Source: Ficedula albicollis (Eukaryota; Chordata; Aves; Passeriformes; Muscicapidae). From it: DNA of 64,000 nt. Shown here piece after piece: positions 52,317-64,000 of the stretch (the first letter of the stretch is position 1; each line of letters begins with the position of its first letter). The stretch is taken from contig NW_004775927.1 in NCBI RefSeq assembly GCF_000247815.1, positions 488,223 through 552,222 on the forward strand, read 5' to 3'. The notes under the pieces are model-generated. The model was not told the origin of the DNA, ran no database searches, and saw nothing but the letters and a program-made list of their open reading frames with translations. The position numbers and the translations under genes are program-made.

Positions 52317-52766
52317 ATAATTATTTCTTTTTGTAATAGCAGTTTCCCATGACAATTAGAGACTTAGTTGTGCTATTCTGTCTGCATTAGAAACTTGCCA
52401 GAAATACAAGAAAGGTAACCTTAAAATAGCTGAACTACCTACCAACAGTTTGCAAACCTCCTTATGTAAAATCATCATCTGTTTTCCACAAAAGAAGCAG
52501 AAATGCTGGGAGGAGTAGGATGGAAAATAGGTTTGATGACAAGCAGATAGCTCAGACTGCGCTTCCTTTGTGTGAGCTTCAGTGAAGATGAGAGAGTATG
52601 TTGCAAAACACTATACTTCAACATAAAGTGAAATCAGTTTAAAATTACTGATTTATTTATTGATATAAGTCAATTTTCACTACTGTAACACACCAAGTGT
52701 GGGTGAAAGCAAGGCGAAGAGAAGTGAGAAAACATTTACTTTTTATGTTGCCAACAAGGGATACAA

Positions 52767-52806
52767 TTACTTTTACCACCACCAGGTTACTTTTACCACC
52801 AGCAGA
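52767..52806. repeat. 20-bp tandem direct repeat (two units)
   Basis: TTACTTTTACCACCACCAGG is followed by TTACTTTTACCACCAGCAGA; the units differ at two positions near the 3' end. Confidence 0.8.
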
Positions 52807-54875
52807 ACTTCTGCTCCTGAACACAAAACCAAAGTTGCCTTAAACAAGCTACAGAATAACCCAAGGAGTTGGATAAATACTCAGCACAGCAAAACACTGA
52901 CAACTCTTCAGTTATTAGGATCTGAGCAAGTCTGTTCAACAGCAGTTAAAGTACACCTGTGTGTACTTCAGTTGTACTCTTAAACACCATCCACATGCAC
53001 CAAACACCACTCTATCTTAACTCTGTACCGTAAACAGAGTATACAAAATAGATCCCATTTTTCTGCAGTCTAAAGCATTACAGAATTACTCTCAATAACC
53101 ACCGCAGAACCTATGTAGGGCTCATGTGATATGGCTGTAAACCAGACTTACTCCAGCTCTGCTGACTAACCCAGACTGCACACTGAGGGATTCTATAGTT
53201 TTGTTACATTCACAGCTGCTCTGCATCCAAAGCTGGCTCCCTTCTAAGGGAGGGCAACCACAACAGGTAGAAGCTAACTGATGCTTGAATACAGAAATAC
53301 CTGCTTTACCACCAAAATCCATCTAAATGCTTCACCGAAGTGGAAAAGCAGAGCAGTGCTTTAGTGAAGAGAACTGGATATCAAACCTTTCTTTTATACT
53401 GTGTTGAAGAGAGTCCTTAGACTAGTACTTCTTCTCAAAAGTTCAACTTGCATTTATGCTCAAATTACATTTACAGCTTCTCTCATGCAGGGTATTCATA
53501 TACTGAGGAGTGATGATTCAGTCAAAGCTGTGATCCTCAATACTGAATATGAAGCTGGTTTGCCTAATCTTCTGACATCTCACATTATCATTAACTTCCT
53601 TCCTTCAACTTCTGCAACAAATAAATCAAGAAAAAGCCTTGAGGAATTCATTGTCTAGTGGGCAGGTAAAAATACAATCAAGGTTAAAAAGCGATTGGGA
53701 AACTAGCTGAGAGCTACACCAAGATCCTGCCTCAGCCAAATTTTGCTTAGTTCCACATAGAGCCACCCAGCACAGAAAAGTGTATCAAACCCCCTATTTT
53801 CCCAAACTTCACAATGTAATTGCTTGCACCAGAGAACCAAGATCCCATGGTGCTGCAACCACTGCATGTATAGCTATGCATGCATTGTGAAGGTTTGGGC
53901 ACACAGGCGGCATGATACTACCACAAGGTAAGAAATTTTGTTTTGGTTTTCCCAAAAAACCCCACCCTGGCAAAAAAGCAGTATTACTGCTTTATTATTT
54001 CCATTATTATCCCATTGTTCACTTCCAAATGGAGGACAGAGGCAGAGAAGATAAACTACCACAGGCAAAATTCCTCAATACAAACCAAAGCAGTGACTGC
54101 ATTACCACTGAAAGGTGCATTACTGGAACCTGTTAACTGCAGCTAGGACAGAAGATAGCAGGATTCACACGGGAAACAAAAGGAGGACAAAACTGTCGTG
54201 GGAAAGAGCACTCTGCCCCAAGCATACCACCCTATTAGATAAACACAGACACTTCTAAGTGACTCCCATGTAATAGCATCTCACCTCCCATTTCTTAACA
54301 CACTGCTCTCCAAACCATCCCCTGTGGTAAGGGCAAGGAAACAATATTACTTCCACTTCCCAGACAGAGATCTGTAACAGTGAAAGTCACAGGCGAAGTC
54401 TCCAGAAGTTAATAATGGGATTTAAAAAAATGTCTTAGCAGAGTAGACATGTAATTCTGCAGAAAATTAGTGAGAGACAAATACTCAAGAGGATTTTCTA
54501 GAATACCTAAGTACATGGGGACTTCTACCCTTACTTATAAATATGCAAATGTAGCTTTGCATCCCAAAAAATCCCACAGAACATTACCAGAAAAATCCCA
54601 AACTACAGTCTTCAGCCTCTAGCCTCCCCACTCAGGAATGACACAGTGATGAAGTCACCAAAAGTTTCCATCTTCAGCACTGAAGCTACCCACTAACCCT
54701 GCAGAGTCTTTGGCTTAATAAAATCAAGTTTTCTGCCATAAAGCTCACAACTCAGCCCTGCAAAAACCTTGTCCCTGCAACTCCTGCAACTCAGTGCTTC
54801 TCCAGCCATGTTCCCCAGAGAGCTGACAATTTCTGTCAGCATTATTCACACATAAAATACAGGAGCAACACATTT

Positions 54876-54891
54876 AAAAAAAAAAAAAAAA
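54876..54891 (+). repeat. Poly-A tract (16 bases)
   Basis: Plain A homopolymer without a recognisable retroposon body. Confidence 0.85.
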
Positions 54892-55324
54892 GTGGAGATC
54901 AGACAAACTTCTGCGTAACAGCTTAGTCATTAAAGAGTTTAGTCAGACTGATTATACATTACCTATATTCTTTCTTTACTTCTCTTTCCCTGTCTAACAG
55001 GTTTCTGCAAAAAGTGGAAGTACTCCCAGTTCTTCCCCAGGAAAAGTAAAGTCTCTTTTCCAGTCCCTGCTTAGAACTAATGTACATGAAAAAAACACCA
55101 CAGGCGAAACCATGTAAATAGGTTTTGGGCAGAGACTCTAACCCAGTACAACTCATCCAGCTGACCAGAGGGTTTCCAGCAGGGACAGCACAGCATGCAC
55201 CTCTCCTCTTTCAGCTTTACTGGACGGTTAAGAATCTCACACAAAGCAGAGTGTTTTCTGCTGGGCATACCAGTCATTTTCTGGGAAGAGAAGAAACATG
55301 GCTACATGGCTCTTCCTAATAGAT

Positions 55325-56302
<978 letters not shown>

Positions 56303-58910
56303 GCTGGACTAAGATTAATCAAGAGTCCTGCCTTCTGCAGCTTTTTTGTTTAAGAAAAATCCATACTATATATATATAAAAATCCATACTTATAGTTTAA
56401 TACAAACATTAGGCGCCACTCTTCAAAAAGTGATTCTGAAACTACTAAGCCAAGGCAGAATATCCTGACAGCATCAACTTAAGCGACTTCAAGCAATGAG
56501 AGAGTTGAGACACTCCTGCAACTTCAACATTCCCCTATGAAGTACACTCCATATGTGCTAGATTTTTTTGCACCATGCTGAGTCACATAACTTACAGCAC
56601 ACACATCAAGCATTTGTCTGCCCTTGTTCTGTAGCCCAGTGGTGCAAAAGTGCCCACAGCATTGCTCCCATCTCACTGCAGAGGCGGTCAAAGCAGCTTA
56701 TCCAAAGTCCCATGGGAATCCCATTGTCCAGAAACTTGCACTAGCTTCCCTCCAAGCCTCAGATCCTGCCAGCTGCGTCTCATCCACCTGAGACCTTTCT
56801 GCCTTGCTTTACGTTAATACAGAGAGGCATTTCCTGTGTCTACAGATTTTCAGGCCCTCCAGGTCTGTCATAAGCTTAAAAAAAACCTCTCTTGACCCTT
56901 AACACAGTGCATACTTACAGCTGCATTTTTCTTTCAAAATGTGTAAACTAAGATTATCCCAGGATTCTTTTACCTACACAAAGGGATGTTAAAAATCAAG
57001 GCTTCAGATGAAATACACACTTGAGTTCCAAGCACAAAAGGAGAGCTAGCAGCAACTAAACAAAGGACAGAAGATAATTATATGCATCCATAAGGTCTCT
57101 ATGTCCATTTGACTAAAAGAATATTTGAAAAAAATGTTGCATATGCAAAGAAGCTAGACATTTGTATCTGCAAAGAAAGTCTTTTGTCTTTCCATGGAAG
57201 AAGGTTCTTTAGGTGTATAATAGCAAGGCTGCTAATGTCAGTTTTAAAAGCATCATTGTATACATGCTTGAAAACTCATCCTCAAAGAGAATCCTACAAC
57301 CTCAAAAAGAAAAAAGTAACCACATGTATGCTCATGGGGCCCTCTTCTTACAGTCTTGTGGTGTTGCTGCTTTTTTACATCTCTATATACATGATCAAAC
57401 CTAAGAACAAGAACAATTTTTATCCTTGGTAGATTGTGGGTTTAGAAAAAATGCCAGGAAGAAACCATGCCCCAGAAACTTCTAGGATGTCACAGGCACA
57501 CAATTGTAAGACTTTTTCTTATGCTGCCAACAACTAAAATAAGATGCATTTTTTGATGTCACTAGTCTGCAGAGATAAACCAGGGATTTTTGGGGGAAGG
57601 GGGGGAAGACTAACTGCCTTGTTGCATGCAAGATACAAATGGAAAACGTTCTATTTATGTTCTTCACATTTCAGATACGTTACTAGCTTTGTTTTCCACC
57701 TCTAGAAAAGACTAGATGAGATGCAAAGGAAGCAGGGTATCACCCTTGAATTAATTAAACCAAGAACTTATACACCATTTACTTTTCAAGAATAAATACA
57801 TAAAAAAATAACACTAACATAAAAAGTCCTTTGGCATTTGGATGAAGTTGCCAAAGATATTTCTTTAATACAGCAGATATGCAGGAAAGCCTCTTCAATG
57901 CTTGATTTTGCTGTTTGTTGTAGATATTGTTCGGGCTGAGACAAAAAGAAAACACACATCTTACCACCAGAAATTAGAAAGTACTGATAAAAACTGCAAA
58001 TAAGCAACATGATCAGACTGCAACAGCCTTCTGCAATTAGGACACAAAGTCTACTGGTAAAATTGAGCGTAAGAATAGACAGTCTATGATTTGTTAATAC
58101 ACCGAGACAAGCATACAGGGAGTGTTTTATGCCCAAAGTCTTTCAAACCTGTTATTCAAGACTGTGGATGTGTATTTGAAGAAGAGGCACCTACTTTGTA
58201 TCTAGCCACATGCTCTACAAAATTACAGAAACCATTTATTTGTGGTGTAGCAGCCGACTCTCTTTCACACATCAGCACAGTGCCATCTTTCAAAGAGGGC
58301 ACTAAGAAAGTGGATGGTTTTCATATGGAGTCAATGGTGCTGCAGGGAAGTAGGAGGTGTGAGATGAAAAGCAATCAAACAACTTCCTCCAAACATTCCC
58401 TCTTCTTTGCCTTCTCCCTCAAACGGAGAAGTGTAAGTGTAAGTGTAAGGCCAGGTTTGACTTTACTCTCTTTTCTTTCCTTCTCCAAATGTTATCACAA
58501 GACCTCTGCTATTTCCAACTTTTATCTCCAAATACAATTAACAGAATAGCAGACAGGAGGACCGCTCAAGTATCTGTGGTGTTATATCTCCTGGTAACCT
58601 CTGGAGCATAAGGACAAAGGAAACTCCACAGCAGTTAAGGCATACCCCATCACATACAGATCACCACCACTTCAGTGAGAGACAGAGGTACAGGAATGTT
58701 AGGAGAATTTTGCAAAGGGCTGCAGAGCTCACAAACTCACAGTGAGAGAAACTCCAGCTGGCAACTTGTCACACACCCTAAATTAAAAATGGCCTCTCCC
58801 CTGGGTCTGAGGCAAGCAAGCCCTTGGATAAGCATCAGCAGGTATCTAGAGCAGGAAACAGAACAAACAGCAACACTGCTTTTCTCTGCAGATCCATGGG
58901 GCTTCATGAC

Positions 58911-59590
58911 GGACGAGTACTCAACTTTTGCCTCCTGCAGCAACCATAGAAACCCAGTGGAGACCCACATCTCTCTTAAGCAAAACCACAACCCAGTTTG
59001 GCTCAGCTGCTGGACTCAAACGCCCACATGGAGTCCATGCTGCCACTGGCTATCATGCAGCAAGGTGGTGGCTTGTCCACTGGCTCTCCCAAGGCAGGCA
59101 GGTGAAAACACATGGACAAGCACTGTCAGCCACAAGTGTGCTCCCTACCCCAAGCCTTAGCTATGCTGCACTAGTTATTTTGTCTCCCTTGCACTTATTA
59201 ATAGGGAAGTGCAATTGCAAAACAGCACCGTGTACTCAAAAAGAAGTTGAGAATCATTTCAGATATGAGGAGTGGTTGAAAACTTTATTTATTCACCCCT
59301 GTAAAAAGGTAAAAAAGGAAAAAAGTGGCTATCCAAGATAAAAACTTAGCTCAAATATTTCTCTATTTTCCAACTGGTTTTAAAAAGCAGCATTTGAATT
59401 GCATGATAAATAGGAGAAACTCGCTTACCAGTGTATATAAGTTACTGAGAAAGAGAGATTAACCAGCTATCCTAATATTTTAATCTGGAAGCCCATTGTC
59501 TATCTCATCATAAAAAAACAAAGATCCACCTCTCCTGCCAAAAAGTAAAAAGATTTGTGAAAGAAAAAGTGTGATCAAAATGCTTTCTCC
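58911..59590. repeat. 680-bp tandem duplication, copy 1
   Basis: Starts GGACGAGTACTCAACTTTTG and ends AAATGCTTTCTCC; it is followed directly by a same-orientation copy. The copies differ at 58922 (C) versus 59602 (T), at 59235 (C) versus 59915 (T), and at the last base. A 137-codon ORF beginning in each copy is a chance frame duplicated with the DNA; I recognise no protein family in it. Confidence 0.95.
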
Positions 59591-60270
59591 GGACGAGTAC
59601 TTAACTTTTGCCTCCTGCAGCAACCATAGAAACCCAGTGGAGACCCACATCTCTCTTAAGCAAAACCACAACCCAGTTTGGCTCAGCTGCTGGACTCAAA
59701 CGCCCACATGGAGTCCATGCTGCCACTGGCTATCATGCAGCAAGGTGGTGGCTTGTCCACTGGCTCTCCCAAGGCAGGCAGGTGAAAACACATGGACAAG
59801 CACTGTCAGCCACAAGTGTGCTCCCTACCCCAAGCCTTAGCTATGCTGCACTAGTTATTTTGTCTCCCTTGCACTTATTAATAGGGAAGTGCAATTGCAA
59901 AACAGCACCGTGTATTCAAAAAGAAGTTGAGAATCATTTCAGATATGAGGAGTGGTTGAAAACTTTATTTATTCACCCCTGTAAAAAGGTAAAAAAGGAA
60001 AAAAGTGGCTATCCAAGATAAAAACTTAGCTCAAATATTTCTCTATTTTCCAACTGGTTTTAAAAAGCAGCATTTGAATTGCATGATAAATAGGAGAAAC
60101 TCGCTTACCAGTGTATATAAGTTACTGAGAAAGAGAGATTAACCAGCTATCCTAATATTTTAATCTGGAAGCCCATTGTCTATCTCATCATAAAAAAACA
60201 AAGATCCACCTCTCCTGCCAAAAAGTAAAAAGATTTGTGAAAGAAAAAGTGTGATCAAAATGCTTTCTCT
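59591..60270. repeat. 680-bp tandem duplication, copy 2
   Basis: Second copy, about 99.5% identical to 58911-59590 by eye. Its end coincides with the T run that begins the 83-bp duplication. Confidence 0.95.
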
Positions 60271-60352
60271 TTTTTAACCACCAGCTAAAAGCTCACTCAA
60301 TTTGTGTTATGAATAATTTTAAATAATACTATCAAGTTAACATGGTAAACGC
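60270..60352. repeat. 83-bp tandem duplication, copy 1
   Basis: TTTTTTAACCACCAGCTAAA through CATGGTAAACGC. It is repeated directly with a few changes. Confidence 0.92.
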
Positions 60353-60434
60353 TTTTTTAACCACCAGCTAAAAGCTCACTCAAGTTTGTGTTATGAATAA
60401 TTTTACATAATACTATCAAATTAACATGGTAAAC
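60353..60434. repeat. 83-bp tandem duplication, copy 2
   Basis: Same unit, with a one-base insertion (CAAGTTTG for CAATTTG) and two substitutions (TTTTACAT for TTTTAAAT, CAAATTAAC for CAAGTTAAC). It is more diverged than the adjoining 680-bp pair and therefore probably older. Confidence 0.92.
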
Positions 60435-62335
60435 AACAGCTTCAGCCACAGAGCAACGGTCAGTAACATCCTGTAACCCTGACTTTGCCAACTTTGAGGT
60501 CTGCACCATCCCACAAGAATTCTCTCACTCTCTACATGGACCTTACCACTGCGCCAGTTCAGTGGGCTTCACATTACCTGTTGCTCCCTCATCCCCAGCT
60601 GAGCCTGTTGCTGTAACCCCATGGGCACCCCTGAGCTCTGAGGAAACCCATTGCCTTGAGGACACAACAGACTCAGGCTAAGCCTTTTTGCTGTTGTTCC
60701 TGGTTTTAAAATTGTCAGTGTTAAATTTCAAAAGTGTTTGCTGTCACTGCCTGCAAGCACCACAATATTTTATTAAGTATTTGCAGAGAATCATGTATTG
60801 GCCTTGCTCTGATTTGTTGATTTAGGGTTCAAAGTAAGAAAAGAAAGGTTATGATCCCGTCTGCTCTCTGAAGGACTCTTCTGCTATAGTATATGTGTAC
60901 CACAGGCTACACCTATTCTGAAAGGCAGGAGATGTCTCAGCAGCAGCTTTGTCATGCCCTCTCTGTGGTGCTACTCCATCACTGGCTACGCAGTCCTAGG
61001 GCAATCACTTCTTTCTGGGGTAAGCTAGAACGGGAGGTTTTCTCATTTGCAAAGTTGCCAAACAGCCAAGCCATATCCGTAGGCAGACAGAACAACATAA
61101 AAGAGGTTTACCACACTTTAGATAGAGGAAAGAACAGCATTTTTAACAATTAAATGTTCTCAGTAATCATACAGAACATGCACACAGTATATAATACATA
61201 CCAAACAAAATCTAATGGCAAGGCCTAGTGTTATGCAGATTATTCATAATATGAAGGGGACAAACCTTTATTTCTCAGCTGTGAGATGTTCCACCAAGGT
61301 TTTTTAAGCAAACACAAGAAAAAAGAAAAGCACACATTTCTCACTCTGATGTTTCATATCCCAAATGTAACAGTAAAAAGTTTTTCTCCTTTGAAGAATT
61401 TGAATCTCATGCAGCAGATGTCAAAAACCTCTGGCTGTGTAAGATTCTGCAGAGAAGCCATTTAAATAGACCAAAAGAGAGGCCAACTTAGAAGACTGCC
61501 ACTCAGAACTATGTTATCTGTTTCCTTCTAACAGATGAAGAACTGTCACCACCATATCTCTGCCACCTTATGACACAAATACTTAATCAGTTCCAGAAAG
61601 ATTCTTTATATATTTTCAGTTTGTTACAATTTTCCTTAGAAGAGTACACCTCACATATTTTCTGAGAGCAGGAAATTATGACAAAAAATTGTCCACTGTA
61701 TCTCATACTCAACTCCATTGGCTTTACTCTAAATCTTGGTATGTTTTACTCCTTGCAAAAAAAAAAAAAACAATTACGGAAGAAAGAAGAGAGAAATCTA
61801 AGAAGCACAAGACATGAAAAGTTTGGCAGCTTAAAATTAGAATGGAAGTAAAAATAACTCTAAATTTATTATGTTTATCTCATGATTAATTTTCAGCCAA
61901 TCTCATGATATTCCAGTGACTGGCATGACCTAACATTCGGAGTTGGCAATACAGCATACCATACAACTACATAACCATAAGGAGACCAATTCAAGTTTAC
62001 TATGGGGACGATAACTGACTTGCGTGACATTTGCACATTTAAGTGTCTTGGCCATAACGCCAGTGTTCAATATCAGAGCACTATGTACCTCTCCTGGGCT
62101 AAGGAAGACTATTTTTATGCCTAGATCCTATCCATATAGGCAAGAAATCACTATTTAGAATTCTATTTATTAATTGTGACATATTTCAGTTATATTTTAA
62201 AACTATTATTTAAACAAAAGAAATACGAACTCTCGATATTATGCCAAAACCATTTCTGCGAAACCGAACTACAGACACAGCCACCACTAAGACAAACAGT
62301 TATTAAGGGGAAAAATTCAGAGAAGTACTTGAAGT

Positions 62336-62455
62336 AGAATCACGGAAAAGATTGGGTTAGAAGAGACCTTGAAGTTCATCCAGTTACCCTCCCTGCCACA
62401 GGCAGAGACATCTTCCACTAGGTACCACTGGAACTGTATAACTATTACCTTGAAC
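62336..62455 (-). mobile_element. CR1 LINE 3'-end fragment
   Basis: The plus strand reads GAATCACGGAAAAGATTGGG, TTAGAAGAGACCTTGAAG, TTCATCCAGTTACCCTCC and CTGCCACAGGCAGAGACATC, then TTCCACTAG. This is the reverse complement of the standard avian CR1 3' end. Short, 5'-truncated copy in the same orientation as TLE4. Confidence 0.88.
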
Positions 62456-63715
62456 CCAGACAAAACCCTTAAGAATACAGATAAACAGAAAGACAAATAT
62501 GTATTCTTAAAGCAATTTCATACTATTGCATTTTAAAATGAAGATTAATTTTTAACTTGAACATTCAATTTCTGACATAGAACAGCATTACTTCACTATG
62601 GATAGGTTTGGCTTCCAGATACACTTTTGTCACCTGCTAGTTAACAAGTATCAGTTTATATAGCCCACATTTCACATTATCATCTTTGTTTTGCTCCCGC
62701 TGTATCTGCTGGATAAACGTTTTCTGAAAGTTAGTGACAAGATGCACACAATCTGCAGACCACAAAGGTAACTTTTTTAAAATTACAACTGCACTGTTTG
62801 CAAACTTACCCACATTTGTGACAAGCCAAATTCTCTATTATATCCATGAACAGTACACTACAATTATCCATAAAAGAAAGAGAAAAAAAGTAAGACCAAA
62901 TTGGTAACTCTGAATTATCCATATCTGACAGCCTCGATGTTAAAATCTTTTCACCAATTACAATGCACCAAGTCTGTGGCACTCACTGTGACTGACCGGT
63001 GTAAGCACCCTCTTCACATTTTGTAACATAAATCAAAATCAGAATCAAGGAGCTTACAATGGCAATTATTTCACATGCCTGAATCCTTATGTTTGAAGTT
63101 ATTTCCTTAACTGAGACAAGCAGCCAAACACTTTTAAACCAGCTTTACAATCAGCTCTACAGTCTTAATTCTACTTTCCTAATGTCTATTTTGCGCAATG
63201 AAAGAGCTCCTCTAGGAAAACTGGTAATGAGATCAGCGAGTGTATAACTAAAACCTGCACCACAATGCACACACACAATAGGGCAGGATCAAGTTCACAC
63301 AAATGCTGTAAAGCCTGGGCATCCCAGCAAAGCAATACTTCACTCTGAAACCTAACTGCTAATTGATGTTTTTTTGCCGTGCTGAATGACCTCAGCACTT
63401 CTTTTTTTGCCCCTGGAAGGACAGCAAATCTCAGCGCACAAAATGGTGCAAAAGCTATATACAAAATGGTGACAGTGCAGCTTGTCTCTCTCGGTGGATA
63501 GTAAGTCCTGACGGTTCAGAAGGAGCCTTATGCCTTTGTTGTATTTCCAGTCACACAGGACAGCCCAAAGAGCAGTGGTGCCAGGCAGGAGGGGAGCTTC
63601 TCACTGCAAAGGTACCCATCACCTTTCTCCCTCCCTCTTGCCTCTCCTCTACCACTGCCCCAAAGGGGCTGGGGATTCTCACTGATACATTCTCCCTTAT
63701 TGCATATTCCTTTCA

Positions 63716-63717
<2 letters not shown>

Positions 63718-63749
<32 letters not shown>
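63718..63749 (+). repeat. Poly-A tract (32 bases)
   Basis: A run preceded by CCTTTCAAT, so an AATAAA word is formed at its edge. This could be the tail of a retroposed sequence, but I recognise no body upstream. Confidence 0.9.
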
Positions 63750-63755
<6 letters not shown>

Positions 63756-64000
63756 ATTTTTTATAAGGGACACTGTTAACCACAGGGTTACCACTGGCCT
63801 CCTCTGTAATTCCGAGTCAGCCCATGCACTAATACAGTCAGTGAGGCAGCATCCTATCAATTAGTATCTTTCAAAGACAGAAAAATGCTTTTATGTTTAA
63901 GCACTGTAGAGCACAGCCTTTTGCCAGTCAAAATAGAGCATATGTCTTAATTTAAACATTTGCTCAGCATGTTTTGTGCTACTTCCTGTGTCTTAAGCAT

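Noticed and set aside
58430..58455. Three GTGTAA-type units as telomere-like repeat
   Set aside because: Too few units and not the vertebrate TTAGGG sequence.
58928..60021. Two near-identical 137-codon ORFs as a duplicated gene
   Set aside because: The frame lies wholly within a duplicated intron segment, has no recognisable domain, and another frame is equally open in the same DNA.
63540..63749. Processed pseudogene ending in the 32-base A tract
   Set aside because: There is an AATAAA word and an A run, but no recognisable coding remnant upstream and no target duplication.

Overview
This window is vertebrate nuclear DNA, almost certainly from a bird. It is AT-rich, intron-like sequence with short spliced exons, degenerate CR1 LINE fragments (the typical avian retroposon) and one avian-type endogenous-retroviral solo LTR. 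There are no operons, ribosome binding sites, tRNA, rRNA or CRISPR arrays.

The only gene I can support is TLE4, a Groucho-family transcriptional corepressor, read on the minus strand. Three consecutive internal coding exons are visible: 40725-40663, 32665-32591 and 17034-16830. They encode the second half of the Q (tetramerisation) domain and the start of the GP domain. The reading frame joins cleanly across all three (phase 0, phase 0, then phase 1 at the last donor), and each exon has AG/GT splice sites. The residues of the last exon separate TLE4 from TLE1 and TLE3. The first exons (N-terminus and first half of the Q domain) and the later exons (CcN, SP and WD40 domains) were looked for and not found, so they should lie beyond 64000 and before 1. 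TLE4 is Z-linked in chicken, so the window may be from a Z chromosome; that is inference.

Layout by coordinate. 351-16829 is the intron downstream of the third exon; it opens inside a minus-strand CR1 cut by a 350-base C run and holds three RFX X-box-like sites near 8.3, 9.4 and 10.5 kb. 17035-32590 is the next intron, with a plus-strand CR1 (about 21.9-23.15 kb) and a 789-bp tandem duplication (30511-32088) ending about 0.5 kb from an exon. 32666-40662 holds a 421-bp solo LTR (34102-34522). 40726-64000 is part of a larger intron with an old CR1 relic, a perfect 13-bp inverted repeat, a 936-base C run between two A runs, a 680-bp tandem duplication followed directly by an 83-bp one, and a CR1 tail.

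I found no new biological system. The points most worth checking are the two C homopolymers (probably sequencing or assembly artefacts), the near-identical tandem duplications (recent structural variants or false duplications), and the X-box-like cluster. Nearly all open reading frames here are chance ORFs in intron sequence.
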